A DNA stretch of 64,000 nucleotides, taken from Nitrosomonas sp. GTDB taxonomy: Bacteria > Pseudomonadota > Gammaproteobacteria > Burkholderiales > Nitrosomonadaceae. Position 1 is the stretch's first letter, and the number at the start of each line of letters is the position of its first letter. The notes under the pieces were generated by a model. It made no database searches. It saw only the letters and a list, made by a program, of their open reading frames with translations, and had not been told where the DNA came from. The stretch is from the NCBI RefSeq assembly GCF_020852615.1, contig NZ_JADZAJ010000009.1, forward strand, positions 83,701-147,700, read 5' to 3'. Of the stretch, positions 37,414-49,091 are shown in pieces. The position numbers and the translations under genes were made by a program.

Positions 37414-38652
37414 TTAAAAATTTTCCTGAAACCATCCCTTCATTTTTGCCAGCATCTGTTTGGTAGAGCTGCTTTTCAGTTTGGTTTGATGATGGTGGAG
37501 ACGGTCTTCCATACCCACCATTATCAGGCCGATGGCAGTTGAGTACCTTGGCGTTCGTACCACTTCTTCCAGGCTGCCGTTATAGGCGGGCAATCCTAAA
37601 CGTACCGGCATGTGAAAAATTTCCTCTCCCAGCTCAACCATGCCCAGCATGGAGCTGCTTCCACCCGTGATGACAATGCCTGACGAGAGCAGCTGTTCGA
37701 AGCCGCTGCGTCTTAACTCCGCCTGGATCAGCAGGTAAAGCTCTTCAACGCGGGGTTCGATTACCTCGGCAAGCGTTTGCCGTGATAACGGACGGGCACC
37801 ACGGTTTCCCACATCCGGCACTTCAACCATTTCGCGGATATCGGCCAGTGTGCACAAGGCCGTTCCGTAACGGCATTTGATATCCTCAGCGTCCTTGGTG
37901 GGGGTGCGCAACGCCATGGCGATATCGTTGGTGATCTGATCACCCGCCACCGGAATAACTGCGGTATGCCTGATCGCGCCATCTGTAAAAACAGCAATAT
38001 CAGTGGTGCCGCCGCCAATATCCACCAGGCAGACCCCCAGATCTTTTTCATCTTCAGAGAGTACCGCCTTGGCTGAAGCCAGGGGCTGAAGCACGAGATC
38101 GCTCACTTCCAGTCCGCAACGATGAATGCATTTGGCGATATTCTGTGCTGCAGATACCGCCCCGGTTACGATATGGACTTTGACCTCCAGTCGAATACCA
38201 CTCATTCCAACAGGTTCGCGTACATCTTCCTGACCATCGATGATGAATTCCTGATTCAGGATATGCAGTATTTGCTGGTCAGCCGGAATATTCACAGCTT
38301 TGGCGGTCTCCATCACTTTTTCGACATCGGCCTGAGTCACTTCTTTATCTTTGATCGCCACCATACCATGTGAATTGAAACCCCGGATATGGCTGCCGGC
38401 GATGCCAGCGTACACTTCACTGATCCGGCAGCCCGCCATGAGTTCGACTTCCTCAAGGGCGCGCTGAATCGCGTTGACGGTCGCTTCAATATTGACGACA
38501 ACCCCTTTTTTCAGACCGCGTGACGGGTGGCTGCCCAGCCCGACAATCTCGAATCCACCCTCGGGTTTCATTTCAGCAACAATGGCCACAATTTTCGATG
38601 TGCCGATATCAAGACCGACAATCAGATCTTTGCCTTCCTTGATTTTACTCAT
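37414..38652 (-). CDS. ftsA: Cell division protein FtsA
   Basis: FtsA is the actin-like protein that ties FtsZ to the membrane. Nucleotide-binding segments are IVGLDIGTSKIVAIVAE, VCLVDIGGGTTDIAVF and IVITGGSSSMLGM. The end KGWFQENF is the amphipathic membrane-targeting helix. Length is 412 (E. coli 420). A strong GGGGGA Shine-Dalgarno precedes ATG 38652. It lies between ftsQ and ftsZ. Confidence 0.97.
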   Translation of the reverse strand: MSKIKEGKDLIVGLDIGTSKIVAIVAEMKPEGGFEIVGLGSHPSRGLKKGVVVNIEATVNAIQRALEEVELMAGCRISEVYAGIAGSHIRGFNSHGMVAIKDKEVTQADVEKVMETAKAVNIPADQQILHILNQEFIIDGQEDVREPVGMSGIRLEVKVHIVTGAVSAAQNIAKCIHRCGLEVSDLVLQPLASAKAVLSEDEKDLGVCLVDIGGGTTDIAVFTDGAIRHTAVIPVAGDQITNDIAMALRTPTKDAEDIKCRYGTALCTLADIREMVEVPDVGNRGARPLSRQTLAEVIEPRVEELYLLIQAELRRSGFEQLLSSGIVITGGSSSMLGMVELGEEIFHMPVRLGLPAYNGSLEEVVRTPRYSTAIGLIMVGMEDRLHHHQTKLKSSSTKQMLAKMKGWFQENF

Positions 38653-38713
38653 ATGAAAATCCCCCCGATTTCATGGTTATAGTGTTTTATCTGCTCTGGT
38701 ATTCAGCACAACG

Positions 38714-39442
38714 TCAGGGTATGCGGACTGCAAATCCGTTGGCATAACGCAGATCCACATAATCAGAATTTTCATACTGGTTCAGGATCTCGTCATATTG
38801 TGTACGGATTGCGACATAGCGTTTCAAACGTTGCTCAATCTGTTCCCTTCCCAACTTGAGCCAGGTTCCCGTATTTAGCCGGACATGCCAGGCATGGCGT
38901 GGGGTCAGCACAATTTCTGTGGCGGTTTGGCCGGCTGGCTGCAGCAATTTATTGAAAACCTGATATTGCCGGGTAATTAAACGACTGCTGTTATCGGGGC
39001 CGGTGAATACCGGAAGGCGCATATTATCCATGATTACGTGAAATATTTCTCCCTTTGTATTGACCAGGGCAGCTTCTCCCCAATAGGCAAGCGGTTTATG
39101 CTCTTCCAATAAAATGTTCAGTGCGGGAGGCCATTTGCGTAAAATTTTAACCGATCTGACCCATGGCAGTTCCATAAATGCATTTTGCAATTTTTCCAGA
39201 TTGAGCACGATGAAATTGCCTCTTGCTGAGTTGCGGACAACCTGTTCAATCTGATCGCGCGTGACATGTGTCAGACCCATGTTGCCCGCCTGATCCTTGT
39301 TTACTGTTTCTATCTGTACTTCCCTTAACGAGAAGAATGGTAACGCCATAACCCTGGTTCCCACCACATAGAGTGTTGCCAGCAGCACACCTGTCAGCAG
39401 GATGTTTGCCAGAAGATTCAGGGACTGGTGATCGTTCCACAT
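38714..39442 (-). CDS. ftsQ: Cell division protein FtsQ
   Basis: FtsQ is the bitopic scaffold of the divisome. The 242-residue protein has a short cytoplasmic tail, one transmembrane helix (about residues 11-32), a POTRA domain (FSLREVQIETVNKDQ through PWVRSVKILRKWPPALNILLEEH) and a beta domain that ends FAVRIP. It lies between ddl and ftsA as in E. coli. Confidence 0.94.
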   Translation of the reverse strand: MWNDHQSLNLLANILLTGVLLATLYVVGTRVMALPFFSLREVQIETVNKDQAGNMGLTHVTRDQIEQVVRNSARGNFIVLNLEKLQNAFMELPWVRSVKILRKWPPALNILLEEHKPLAYWGEAALVNTKGEIFHVIMDNMRLPVFTGPDNSSRLITRQYQVFNKLLQPAGQTATEIVLTPRHAWHVRLNTGTWLKLGREQIEQRLKRYVAIRTQYDEILNQYENSDYVDLRYANGFAVRIP

Positions 39443-39492
39443 ATCAGCCTTCCGCAGATCGCAGGCAATGAAACATAACGCACGGATTGCAC

Positions 39493-40410
39493 TTAATGTT
39501 CACAGCTCAATTCCAGTATTTGAATAACAAGTTCGCTGAATGAAATACCTGCCGCTTTTGCCGCCATGGGCACAAGGCTGTGATCAGTCATTCCCGGTGA
39601 AGTATTGGTTTCCAGGAAATAGGGCTGTTCGTGTTTATCCAGAATCAAATCCACTCTGCTCCAGCCGGTGCACCCTAATATCCGGTGTGCATGCAGGGCC
39701 TGTGTCTGTATTTTGGTTGTCAGCGTTTCCGGTAATCCGCTGGGGCAGGTATAGCGTGTGTTATCAGAAAAATACTTGGCCTGATAGTCATACAGTCCCT
39801 CCGCTACATCAATGCGTACAAGAGGCAGAGGCGTATCATCCAGAATGGCTGCTGTCAGTTCGATCCCCTGAATAAACTGTTCGGCCAGTACCAGTGAATC
39901 GTATTTCGCGGCTGCCTCATAAGCAGTCCGAAAATCCTGTTCACTGTTTATCTTGCTCAATCCAATAGTTGAACCCTCCCGGGCTGGTTTGATGATCAGC
40001 GGCAGCCCGAGCTTGTCTGCCACGTCCCGGAAACGGCTGCCGGCATCAAGCATGACGTAATCAGGCGTGCCAATACCCGCTGCCTGCCAGATCATTTTAG
40101 TGCGCCATTTATCCATAGCCAGTGCACTGGCGAGTATTCCACTGCCGGTATAAGGCAGTTCCATCAGCTCCAGCGCACCCTGTACGGATCCATCTTCGCC
40201 ATACCGCCCGTGCAATGCGATAAATGCCCGATCGAAACCTTGTTTCAGAAGGTTTTCCAGCGGTTGTCCAGCTGGATCGAATGCATGGGCATCCACATTA
40301 TTTTGTTGTAACGCCGCCAGAACAGCATGACCGCTCCTCAGTGAAATTTCGCGCTCGGCAGAACGCCCTCCGAGCAGTACGGCTACCTTTCCGGGATAAT
40401 ATGTGCTCAC
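39493..40410 (-). CDS. ddl: D-alanine-D-alanine ligase
   Basis: Ddl joins two D-Ala with ATP for the peptidoglycan stem. The ATP-grasp protein (305 residues, DdlB size) has [17 protein letters not shown], the [12 protein letters not shown] loop, [16 protein letters not shown] and [15 protein letters not shown]. It starts at GTG 40410 in a GTGA overlap with the murB stop, with GGGAG in front. Position between murB and ftsQ is canonical. Confidence 0.96.
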   Translation of the reverse strand: MSTYYPGKVAVLLGGRSAEREISLRSGHAVLAALQQNNVDAHAFDPAGQPLENLLKQGFDRAFIALHGRYGEDGSVQGALELMELPYTGSGILASALAMDKWRTKMIWQAAGIGTPDYVMLDAGSRFRDVADKLGLPLIIKPAREGSTIGLSKINSEQDFRTAYEAAAKYDSLVLAEQFIQGIELTAAILDDTPLPLVRIDVAEGLYDYQAKYFSDNTRYTCPSGLPETLTTKIQTQALHAHRILGCTGWSRVDLILDKHEQPYFLETNTSPGMTDHSLVPMAAKAAGISFSELVIQILELSCEH

Positions 40411-41405
40411 TGTGCACTCCCTTTACGCTGTCCAATGATGCGTACTTCCGGAATCAGACTGATCCCGGTTTTTCGATGAACAGTGTCTCGCACCGTATCA
40501 ATCACCGCTTCGATTTCAGCAGCAGTGGCATGGCCGCAATTAATAATGAAATTGGCATGTAAGGTGGAAACCATTGCATCGCCGATACGAAATCCTTTCA
40601 GACTGCATTGCTCAATCAGCCGGGCGGCGTGATCTCCCGGCGGATTCCGGAAAACCGACCCTGCGCTGGGGTGCCCCAGAGGCTGAGTCTTGATGCGTGC
40701 GGTCAGCAGTGCTTTGACAGCTTGCCGGGAAGCTTCCGCTTTACCCGGAAGGAGCCTGAACCAGCCACCGGTAAACCAGATATCCGGTGTGCCTGATACT
40801 ACTGTCTCATGCAATGCAACATGGCGATAGCCAATCCGGTAATCTTCCGGTTGACGTTCACATACCATTCCGCGGCGATCAATCGTTGTAACGCGTTCAA
40901 CCAGACTCCATGTGTCAGAACCGTAACAGCCCGCATTCATTGCCAATGCGCCACCAACAGTCCCTGGAATTCCAGCCAGAAATTCGGCACCTGCCAGATG
41001 ATGTGAGGCAGCGAATCTGGCCAGCTTGGCGCAGGGTATACCTGCACCGGCGTAAACCAGGCCGCCCTGTTCATCCTGTTCAACCAGAACCAGATCGTTG
41101 AGTTTGGCATGCAGACAAATGATAACACCGGGTAACCCGCCATCCCTGACCAGCAGATTACTGCCAAGTCCGATCATGGCAACGGGCTTGTCTTCTGGCC
41201 AGCTGCGTAAAAATATGGCCAGATCTTCCAGATCGGCCGGCTGATAGAAATAATCAACAGATCCGCCGGCACGCCAGGAGACATGTCGCTGCATGGGCTC
41301 ATGCTGACGTAACTCACCACGGAGCGGGTGCGTGCCGGCAGCAGAGATGCCGGAATACAAGTCCGGAATCGTCATGCCGGCTGGCAGCTGAATGTCTGTC
41401 TGCAT
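40407..41405 (-). CDS. murB: UDP-N-acetylenolpyruvoylglucosamine reductase
   Basis: MurB reduces UDP-GlcNAc-enolpyruvate to UDP-MurNAc with FAD and NADPH. FAD-binding segments are [16 protein letters not shown] and [25 protein letters not shown] has the catalytic Ser, and the C-terminal EVRIIG region carries the last Glu. Length is 332. It overlaps the ddl start by 4 bases and follows murC closely. Confidence 0.96.
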   Translation of the reverse strand: MQTDIQLPAGMTIPDLYSGISAAGTHPLRGELRQHEPMQRHVSWRAGGSVDYFYQPADLEDLAIFLRSWPEDKPVAMIGLGSNLLVRDGGLPGVIICLHAKLNDLVLVEQDEQGGLVYAGAGIPCAKLARFAASHHLAGAEFLAGIPGTVGGALAMNAGCYGSDTWSLVERVTTIDRRGMVCERQPEDYRIGYRHVALHETVVSGTPDIWFTGGWFRLLPGKAEASRQAVKALLTARIKTQPLGHPSAGSVFRNPPGDHAARLIEQCSLKGFRIGDAMVSTLHANFIINCGHATAAEIEAVIDTVRDTVHRKTGISLIPEVRIIGQRKGSAQ

Positions 41406-41415
41406 GCTTTCCTGC

Positions 41416-42837
41416 TCAACCCGTGATCAATGTTAGCCTGACTGCCGGCTCTGCCAGATCGGCTGCAGATTTTCCGATAGACCCGGCACCCATAATGAGT
41501 ACCACATCACCCTCCTGCGCGATGGCGTGAATGGCAGATTTGAGTTCATCGATCTGTTCGATATAAATGGGCTCGATCTTTCCCTGCACCCGGATCGCTC
41601 GTGCCAGAGATCTGCTGTCAGCTGCAATGACGGGCTCTTCACCAGCCGGATAAACCTCGGCCAGCAATAACATATCTGCACTGGACAGTACCCGGACAAA
41701 ATCCTCGAACAAATCCCGGGTGCGGCTGAAACGATGGGGCTGGAACGCCAAAACCAGGCGGCGATCGGGAAAGGCATTTCGAGCTGCTGCCATTGTCGCA
41801 GCGATTTCCGCAGGATGGTGTCCGTAATCATCAATGAGGGCAAAAGACCCCCGATTCAGCAAGGGGATTTCACCGTACTGCTGAAACCGCCGGTCGACAC
41901 CGCCGAAGGCAGCCAATGCTTTCACTATCGCTTCATCCGGTATACCCAGTTCATTACCGACAGCAATTGCTGCCAGTGCATTCAGGACATTATGTCTGCC
42001 TGGCAGATTTAATGTGATATCCAGTGTTCGTGCTGAGCCATTGACGCCAATATGTACGAGAAAATGCATTTTGCACTGGTCGTGCCGGATATCGGTGGCA
42101 CGTATCTGTGCATCTTCCGATGTAATGCCATACGTGGTAACAGATTTGGTAACTATGGGAACGATTCCGCGTACGTGGGGATCGTCCACACAAAGCACTG
42201 CTATGCCGTAGAAGGGCAGGTGTTCGATGAATTCAACAAAAGTTTGTTTGAGCCGGTTAAAGTCATGTTCGTAGGTACCCATGTGATCCGCATCAATATT
42301 GGTTACCACTGTCAAAACCGGCTGCAGATAGAGGAAGGAGGCATCGGACTCATCAGCTTCAACCACAATGAACTCACCCTTGCCCAGTCTGGCGTGACTG
42401 TCGACTGTTTTGAGCCTGCCACCAATTACAAATGTCGGATCAAAATTTGCTTCTGCCAGGATGCTGGCAACCAGACTGGTCGTTGTGGTTTTTCCATGAG
42501 TACCGGCAATTGCAATGCCCCGGCGCAAACGTAACAGTTCTGCCAGCATCATGGCGCGCGGGACAACCGGTATTTTGCGTTCCCGTGCAGCTGCGACCTC
42601 CGGGTTATCGGAATGGATAGCAGTCGAGATTACAACAGCATCGGCTGAATGGATATTTTCAGCAGCATGGGTGTGATGAATCGTTGCCCCCAGATATTGC
42701 AGACGCCTGGTGGTGGAATTGCTGTTCATGTCTGAGCCGCTGATCCGGTAACCCAGGTTGATCAGCACTTCTGCAATGCCGCCCATACCCGAACCGCCGA
42801 TTCCTACAAAATGAATATGTTTGATTTTATGTTTCAT
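41416..42837 (-). CDS. murC: UDP-N-acetylmuramate-L-alanine ligase
   Basis: MurC adds L-Ala to UDP-MurNAc. The Mur ligase fold shows the N-terminal Rossmann loop [17 protein letters not shown], the P-loop [22 protein letters not shown], and [14 protein letters not shown] in the C-terminal domain. Length is 473. The start overlaps the end of murG by 11 bases, so the two are translationally linked. Confidence 0.97.
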   Translation of the reverse strand: MKHKIKHIHFVGIGGSGMGGIAEVLINLGYRISGSDMNSNSTTRRLQYLGATIHHTHAAENIHSADAVVISTAIHSDNPEVAAARERKIPVVPRAMMLAELLRLRRGIAIAGTHGKTTTTSLVASILAEANFDPTFVIGGRLKTVDSHARLGKGEFIVVEADESDASFLYLQPVLTVVTNIDADHMGTYEHDFNRLKQTFVEFIEHLPFYGIAVLCVDDPHVRGIVPIVTKSVTTYGITSEDAQIRATDIRHDQCKMHFLVHIGVNGSARTLDITLNLPGRHNVLNALAAIAVGNELGIPDEAIVKALAAFGGVDRRFQQYGEIPLLNRGSFALIDDYGHHPAEIAATMAAARNAFPDRRLVLAFQPHRFSRTRDLFEDFVRVLSSADMLLLAEVYPAGEEPVIAADSRSLARAIRVQGKIEPIYIEQIDELKSAIHAIAQEGDVVLIMGAGSIGKSAADLAEPAVRLTLITG

Positions 42838-43915
42838 CGGTTTGTCCCGAAAATTGCTGACAGGCTTCTGCTACTGTTTTTACGGCATCAGGCATGGTCA
42901 GAGCACGTGCATTGATTGCCATTGTTTGTAATTGCGCGCGCGAACAGGTCATTAACCACTGTGCGAGTGAGGCCGCAGTCAGCTCGGATTGCGGCCAGAG
43001 TACAGCGGCATTGTGATCACTCAGAAAACGCGCATTTGCTGTCTGATGATCGTCCACTGCGTAAGGAAAAGGCACCAGAAGACTGGCAACACCCGCTGCT
43101 GCCAGCTCGGAAACAGTCAATGCGCCGGCGCGGCAGATGACCAGATCGCAGTGTCGGTAATGTGCTGCCATATCTTCGATGAAAGCGACCAGATTTCCTG
43201 TAACACCATAATCGGCATAGGTTTTCTGCAGAGTTTCGAGGTGTGCTTTGCCGGACTGATGCGTGACAAATGGCCGCTGATCTTCAGGAATCAGGTTTAA
43301 CGCCTGCGGTAATACAGAATTCAGTGCCTGTGCACCAAGGCTGCCGCCAACCACCAGGATGTGCAGATTACCGGACCGGTTTGCATATCGCACTTCCGGC
43401 GGTGGAAGCCCGGCAATTTCTGTTCGTACCGGATTACCGGTGACCTGAATTTTATTTTCCTGATCCGGGATGGCGCCGGGAAATGCTAACAGGATACGAT
43501 TGGCCATTTTGGCCAATATTTTATTGGTCAAACCGGCGATCCTGTTTTGTTCATGAATCAGCAGCGGTTTTCCAAGCAGGGCCGCCATCATTCCTCCGGG
43601 AAGTGCCGGGTAACCTCCCATCCCCAGCACAACCTGTGGCTGCTGACGGCGCAATATCTGCAAACTTTGCCAGCAGGCTTGTGCCAGCCTCCATGGCAGT
43701 AACAGATAACTGCTCAGCTTTTTACCGCGCAACCCGGAAAAATGGATCAGTTCAATGGGGAAGCCATGTTGCGGCACCAGTACGGCTTCCATACCGTTGC
43801 GAGTACCCAGCCAGATGACTTTCCAGCCGTTTTCCCGCATAAACCGGGCAACCGCAAGCCCGGGAAATACATGCCCGCCGGTACCGCCTGCCATAATCAT
43901 GATGGTGCGAACCAA
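42827..43915 (-). CDS. murG: UDP-GlcNAc:lipid I GlcNAc transferase MurG
   Basis: MurG makes lipid II from lipid I on the inner face of the inner membrane. The GT-B protein (362 residues) has [15 protein letters not shown] for lipid binding, [13 protein letters not shown], and [32 protein letters not shown] for UDP-GlcNAc binding. It sits between ftsW, the presumed partner at the septum, and murC. Confidence 0.97.
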   Translation of the reverse strand: MVRTIMIMAGGTGGHVFPGLAVARFMRENGWKVIWLGTRNGMEAVLVPQHGFPIELIHFSGLRGKKLSSYLLLPWRLAQACWQSLQILRRQQPQVVLGMGGYPALPGGMMAALLGKPLLIHEQNRIAGLTNKILAKMANRILLAFPGAIPDQENKIQVTGNPVRTEIAGLPPPEVRYANRSGNLHILVVGGSLGAQALNSVLPQALNLIPEDQRPFVTHQSGKAHLETLQKTYADYGVTGNLVAFIEDMAAHYRHCDLVICRAGALTVSELAAAGVASLLVPFPYAVDDHQTANARFLSDHNAAVLWPQSELTAASLAQWLMTCSRAQLQTMAINARALTMPDAVKTVAEACQQFSGQTDET

Positions 43916-43967
43916 AATACCCGCTCCCAGTGTTTTGTATCAGGCCGAATGGATGACAGGTTTTGGC

Positions 43968-45149
43968 TCATGGATTTATTCCCCTGCGCTTCAGCCGGTT
44001 TTCCCGGTCAATCCGCAATAGTATGGCGACGGCAACACAGTTGATGACAATACTGCTGCCGCCGTAGCTCATGAACGGTAAGGTCAGGCCTTTGGTCGGG
44101 AGCAGCCCCATGTTTACACCCATATTGATGAAAGCCTGCAATCCCAGCCAGACACCAATGCCCTGTGCGACCAGTGAGCCAAACTGATCTCCCAGCCGGG
44201 CGGCTGCGCGACCCACTTTGAAGATGCGCATCAGCAAGAAGAAAAACAGTGAAATAACCGTAGCGACACCTGCAAAACCAAGTTCTTCGGCCAGTACTGC
44301 AAACATGAAATCGGTATGTGCCTCAGGCAGATAACTTAGTTTTTCCACACTGCTTCCCAGTCCCGCTCCCCACCATTCACCGAGTCCAAATGCAATCAGT
44401 GCATGGGTGAGTTGATACCCCTTGTTGAACGGATCATTCCACGGGTCGAAAATAGCATTGATCCGATCCATACGATAAGGCTCGATGATGACCAGCAGAG
44501 CGATCAGTACCGGTACCAGACCGGCCAGACCGAGAAACATCTTCCAGTTCATCCCGTTCATGAACATGACTGATAGCGCAATGGCTGCTATCACTATAGT
44601 GGCACCCAGATCCGGTTCCATCAGCAGCAACAGGGAAACGACTGTCAGTAGCGCAAGGATGGGCAGGAAACCCTTGAGAAAATGGTCCTTGAAAGCAGCT
44701 TTGCGCACGACATAATCTGCGGTGAAAATCAGAATAAACAGCTTCATCAGCTCGGAAGGCTGAAAGTTGATGAATACCAGAGGAATCCACCGGCGACTGC
44801 CGTTAATTTCGTGACTGAGTCCGGGAATCAGTACTGCGATCAGCAACAGAATGCCCAGTCCCAGCAAATAGTGAGAATAGGTCTGCCACCAGCGCAGCGG
44901 GATTCTGAAACAATATTGCCCGAGAACGATTCCCAGCAGCATGTATAAAGCTTGCCGCCCTAAGAAATGATAACTGTCTCCTTCGCCAAATTTGGATTCG
45001 GCGACCGAAATTGAGGCGGAATACACCATGACCAGCCCCAGGCCGAGTAAGAGCAGCACGGTTGCAACCAGAAGCAGATCCACTTCAGGCTGGACAGGCT
45101 GTTTATGTGGGGCAGGAGCGGGTGAATTCACCATGGGAGCTAATGACAT
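43968..45149 (-). CDS. ftsW: Septal peptidoglycan polymerase FtsW (SEDS family)
   Basis: FtsW is a multi-helix SEDS glycosyltransferase that polymerises lipid II at the septum with FtsI. About ten transmembrane segments are visible in 393 residues. Family motifs are GSRRWIPLVFINFQPSELMKL, PDLGATIVI and the C-terminal LPTKGLTLPFMSYGGSS. Its start overlaps the end of murD by 10 bases. Confidence 0.96.
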   Translation of the reverse strand: MSLAPMVNSPAPAPHKQPVQPEVDLLLVATVLLLLGLGLVMVYSASISVAESKFGEGDSYHFLGRQALYMLLGIVLGQYCFRIPLRWWQTYSHYLLGLGILLLIAVLIPGLSHEINGSRRWIPLVFINFQPSELMKLFILIFTADYVVRKAAFKDHFLKGFLPILALLTVVSLLLLMEPDLGATIVIAAIALSVMFMNGMNWKMFLGLAGLVPVLIALLVIIEPYRMDRINAIFDPWNDPFNKGYQLTHALIAFGLGEWWGAGLGSSVEKLSYLPEAHTDFMFAVLAEELGFAGVATVISLFFFLLMRIFKVGRAAARLGDQFGSLVAQGIGVWLGLQAFINMGVNMGLLPTKGLTLPFMSYGGSSIVINCVAVAILLRIDRENRLKRRGINP

Positions 45150-46555
45150 GTCTGTACGGTAAATACAAGTTTGCGTTCAATCAGACGGACGGCAGCAGTG
45201 AAAACCTCGGCGCGATGAATATAGTTTCTGAACATATCCAGACTGGCACAGGCGGGGGAGAGCAGAACCGCATCGCCACGCTCTGCCAGCAGAAAACTTA
45301 CCTGTACTGCTTCATCCATTGTTGTTACCCGGTGTACCGGGACATTGCTGGCCTGGATGGCCTGTGCCACTTTATCCGCATCTCTTCCCAGCAGCACAAC
45401 GCTGCGTACATGCCTGCCGACCGGCTGTTCCAGCGGAGAAAAATCCTGTCCTTTACCATCACCGCCCGCAATCAGAATGACATTTTTGCGGAAACCGCTG
45501 AGTGCAGCTACTGCTGAACCCACATTGGTACTTTTGGAGTCATCATAAAATGTGATGCCATTGAATTCGGCAATTTTTTGCATGCGATGCGGCAGCCCTC
45601 TGAAAGTACGCAAAGCATGCAGCAACGGCTCAAAAGGCAGATCCACCGCCCGGCACAGTGCCAGTGCAGCCAGTGCGTTGGCAGCGTTATGCAATCCTGT
45701 GACGCCAAGCTCGCTGGTTTTCAATAAATGTATATTCCCTTGTGCCAGCCATAAATCCGATCCGTTGGGCAATAAACCAAATTCCTCATCGAATGCCGGC
45801 CCGGACAGGCCGAAAGTGATTTGTCTGCTGTTCCTGTCTGCCATGGAACAGACTCTGGCATCGTCACGGTTGAGCACCTGCACACAGTGGCTGCTGTGCT
45901 GACGGGGAAACAGCCGTGCTTTTGCAGCGGCATATTCTTCAATGCTGCTGTACCGGTCGAGATGATCTTCGCTCAGATTTAACACGGTTGCCGCATCCGG
46001 CTGCAGGCTGCGGGTGGTTTCCAGCTGAAAACTGGAAAGTTCCAGTACCCACAGATGCGGCCATTTATTACTATCCATCCGCTGCATCAGGGCATCCAGT
46101 GCCGCCAGGCCGATATTGCCGGCAACTTCCACATCCCATCCGGCATTCTTTGCCATTTCCCCCACCATGGTGGTGACTGTGGTTTTACCGTTGGAACCGG
46201 TAATTGCCAGGATCTTTGTGCCTGGTGGTGCATATTGATCAAGCGCGACAGCGAACAGCTCAATATCCCCAACTACGGGTATGTCCTGTTGTGATGCTGC
46301 CTGTACCAATGGTTCTGCCACTGCTACGCCGGGGCTGATGGCAATGGCATCAATCCCCTGCAACAGTTCAACTTTCAGCGGGCCGCAGAATAAGGATTCA
46401 TCCGGCACGATCTGTCTGATCAGTTCAAGATTGGGCGGGTCGGTGCGTGTATCAGCCACTGACAGCTGTGCTCCAAGCCGGGAAAGCCACCTGATCATGG
46501 AAATGCCAGTTTTACCCATTCCCAGAACCAGTATTTTTTTGCCAGTGTAATTCAT
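45140..46555 (-). CDS. murD: UDP-N-acetylmuramoyl-L-alanine-D-glutamate ligase
   Basis: MurD adds D-Glu to the nucleotide precursor. The Mur ligase features are [15 protein letters not shown] for uracil binding, the P-loop [23 protein letters not shown], and the C-terminal [11 protein letters not shown]. Length is 471 (E. coli 438). It overlaps mraY by 4 bases (ATGA) and ftsW by 10. Confidence 0.97.
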   Translation of the reverse strand: MNYTGKKILVLGMGKTGISMIRWLSRLGAQLSVADTRTDPPNLELIRQIVPDESLFCGPLKVELLQGIDAIAISPGVAVAEPLVQAASQQDIPVVGDIELFAVALDQYAPPGTKILAITGSNGKTTVTTMVGEMAKNAGWDVEVAGNIGLAALDALMQRMDSNKWPHLWVLELSSFQLETTRSLQPDAATVLNLSEDHLDRYSSIEEYAAAKARLFPRQHSSHCVQVLNRDDARVCSMADRNSRQITFGLSGPAFDEEFGLLPNGSDLWLAQGNIHLLKTSELGVTGLHNAANALAALALCRAVDLPFEPLLHALRTFRGLPHRMQKIAEFNGITFYDDSKSTNVGSAVAALSGFRKNVILIAGGDGKGQDFSPLEQPVGRHVRSVVLLGRDADKVAQAIQASNVPVHRVTTMDEAVQVSFLLAERGDAVLLSPACASLDMFRNYIHRAEVFTAAVRLIERKLVFTVQTCH

Positions 46556-47637
46556 CGCAGTTTCAGGGTCGATAAACCGATCAGTACCAGAATGATGGTA
46601 ATGATCCAGAATCTCACCACAACCTGGTTTTCTTTCCAGCCCTTGAGCTCATAGTGATGGTGCAGGGGTGCCATGCGAAAAACACGCTGGCCGAATAATT
46701 TGAAGGAAACCACCTGAATCATGACGGACAGTGCTTCCATGACGAACACGCCTCCCATGATGACCAGCACGATTTCCTGACGGACGATAACGGTTATTAC
46801 CCCCAGTGCGGCACCTAATGCCAGTGCACCGACATCACCCATGAATACTTCTGCCGGGTAGGCGTTAAACCACAGAAATGCCAGACCCGCCCCAGCCAGT
46901 GCACCGCAAAATACAGCCAGTTCTCCCGCATTGGGGATATGAGGGATGCCAAGATATTTGGCAAATACCGCGTGACCGGCGACGTAGGCAAAAATAGCCA
47001 ATGCGCCGCTGATCATGACAGTTGGCATGATAGCCAGACCATCCAGCCCGTCTGTCAGATTGACCGCATTGCTGGTGCCGACAATTACCAGATAGGTCAG
47101 AACAATGAACAGGAATGTTCCCAGTGGAATAGCAACCTCTTTGAAAAATGGCACGATCATTTCAGTGTGCTGGGGAAGATTGGCTGTCATGGCAAGATAG
47201 GTTGCGACCAGCAGAGCGATGACTGATTGCCAGAACAGTTTGGCTGAAGCTGAAAGCCCTTTGGAATTGCGCTGTATTACCTTGCGATAATCATCTATCC
47301 AGCCGATGACACCGAATCCCAGCGTGGTCAGCGATACAACCCAGATGTAGCGGTTGCTCAGATCTGCCCAAAGCAACGTGGTGACCATGACAGCCATCAG
47401 GATCAGTGCACCTCCCATTGTCGGCGTGCCTGCTTTTACCAGGTGAGTCTGAGGGCCGTCATTCCTGACGGACTGACCCACTTTACGTGCAGTCAGGCTG
47501 CGTATCATGGCCGGGCCGATCAGAAACGAGATGCTCAGTGCGGTCAGTGCAGCCAGCACAGTACGTAATGTGATGTAGCTGAATACATTGAAAGTACGAA
47601 TATCTTCTGCAATCCATTGAAAAAGTGCCAGTAACAT
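46552..47637 (-). CDS. mraY: Phospho-MurNAc-pentapeptide transferase MraY
   Basis: MraY forms lipid I on undecaprenyl phosphate in the inner membrane. The ten-helix protein of 361 residues has the catalytic [26 protein letters not shown], the [14 protein letters not shown] loop and the cytoplasmic [12 protein letters not shown]. It lies between murF and murD. The 98-base gap to murF shows no clear promoter. Confidence 0.97.
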   Translation of the reverse strand: MLLALFQWIAEDIRTFNVFSYITLRTVLAALTALSISFLIGPAMIRSLTARKVGQSVRNDGPQTHLVKAGTPTMGGALILMAVMVTTLLWADLSNRYIWVVSLTTLGFGVIGWIDDYRKVIQRNSKGLSASAKLFWQSVIALLVATYLAMTANLPQHTEMIVPFFKEVAIPLGTFLFIVLTYLVIVGTSNAVNLTDGLDGLAIMPTVMISGALAIFAYVAGHAVFAKYLGIPHIPNAGELAVFCGALAGAGLAFLWFNAYPAEVFMGDVGALALGAALGVITVIVRQEIVLVIMGGVFVMEALSVMIQVVSFKLFGQRVFRMAPLHHHYELKGWKENQVVVRFWIITIILVLIGLSTLKLR

Positions 47638-47735
47638 TCTATGGCTTCCGTCGTATTTTTCGTTGTCCCGCCTGGCTGCCGGTACAAAAAACGGTTTCCG
47701 TCGGGCTGTTCATTATCTGTCCCAAATTAAGACAT

Positions 47736-49091
47736 TTACGCCTGCAATTGCGCGATCACCCGTTCCATTTTCATGAAACGTGATCCCTTGACCAGGATGG
47801 AGGCGTGTTCATCCAGACAGCTTTTTGCTTTTTCCAGCAGGGTATCCAGGTCGGAGAAATGCTGTGCTCCCTGGCCAAAACCGATAACCGACTGCCGACT
47901 TAATTCTCCCAACGCCAATAACATATCGACACCCGCTTTTTCAGCCTGCTGGCCGATCCTGTGGTGGAGTGCCGCACCTTCCGCGCCAAGTTCACCCATA
48001 TCACCCATGATCAGGATTTTTTTGCCGGGCATCCCTGCCAGCACATTCAATGCAGCCTGCATAGAATCCGGATTGGCATTATAGGTGTCATCAATCAGTA
48101 CAGATTGATTTAATCCCGCTTTTTTCTGCAGACGTCCGGGAGCCCCTGTAAAGCGGGACAGACCTTCAACAATCGAGTGTGTACTGATACCGGCTGCCGT
48201 CGCGGCTGCCGTTGCAGCCAGTGCGTTGTAGACGTTGTGGTAACCGGGAACCTGCAGTGTAATTTCAAGTTTGTCGTTCGGCAGGTGGAACAGCCATCTG
48301 CCGTCAGAGACGGATGCTATCTGCTGCGCGCGGACAGTTGCCGTACCATGCATGCCGAAATCCATAATTTGCCTGTTGCCGGCAAGCTGCCGCCATAGCG
48401 AAGCATGGGAATCGTCCGCATTGATGATGGCGATACCCTGCTTTTCCAGTCCGGCAAAGATTTCACCTTTGGCGAGGGCTATAGCTTCGGTCGTACCCAG
48501 ATGTTCGATATGTGCTGTGCCTGCGTTGGTGATTACGGCAATGGAGGGTGCGGCAAGCCGGCTGAGATAAGCAATTTCACCCGCGTGATTCATTCCCATC
48601 TCGATCACCGCGCGAACATGGCGGGAATTAAGTTGCAGCAACATCTGAGGAACGCCGATGTCGTTGTTCAGATTGCCGGTTGTCGCAAGAATGTTTGGTG
48701 ACCCGAATTCGCATCTGAAAATGGCTGCAATCATTTCCTTGACAGTGGTTTTGCCGTTACTGCCGGTTACGGCTACCAGCGGAAGGGTAAAACGCCGGCG
48801 CCAGTATGCGGCCAGTTGTCCAAGGCCCAGCCGGGTATCGCCCACTTTGATCCAACCGAAACCGGGTTGGGTCGGGATAATTGCTGTATCGGTTGAAACC
48901 ATGGCAGCAACCGCTCCTTTTTCGATGGCTGCGGGGATGAAACAATGGCCGTCGAACTGTTCGCCAGACAGGGCAATAAAAAGATCCCCCGGTTTTAGTG
49001 TGCGGCTGTCGGTGCTGATTCCGGTGAATACGGGATTATCGCCGGACTGGTTTGTGTGCAGGGCCTGCGCGGCTTCCTGTACGCTCATCAT
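47736..49091 (-). CDS. murF: UDP-MurNAc-tripeptide-D-alanyl-D-alanine ligase
   Basis: MurF adds D-Ala-D-Ala, completing the pentapeptide. It shows FTGISTDSRTLKPGDLFIAL, the P-loop [30 protein letters not shown], and DDTYNANPDSMQAAL in the C-terminal domain. Length is 451. The start ATGATG overlaps the murE stop, so murE and murF are coupled. Confidence 0.97.
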   Translation of the reverse strand: MMSVQEAAQALHTNQSGDNPVFTGISTDSRTLKPGDLFIALSGEQFDGHCFIPAAIEKGAVAAMVSTDTAIIPTQPGFGWIKVGDTRLGLGQLAAYWRRRFTLPLVAVTGSNGKTTVKEMIAAIFRCEFGSPNILATTGNLNNDIGVPQMLLQLNSRHVRAVIEMGMNHAGEIAYLSRLAAPSIAVITNAGTAHIEHLGTTEAIALAKGEIFAGLEKQGIAIINADDSHASLWRQLAGNRQIMDFGMHGTATVRAQQIASVSDGRWLFHLPNDKLEITLQVPGYHNVYNALAATAAATAAGISTHSIVEGLSRFTGAPGRLQKKAGLNQSVLIDDTYNANPDSMQAALNVLAGMPGKKILIMGDMGELGAEGAALHHRIGQQAEKAGVDMLLALGELSRQSVIGFGQGAQHFSDLDTLLEKAKSCLDEHASILVKGSRFMKMERVIAQLQA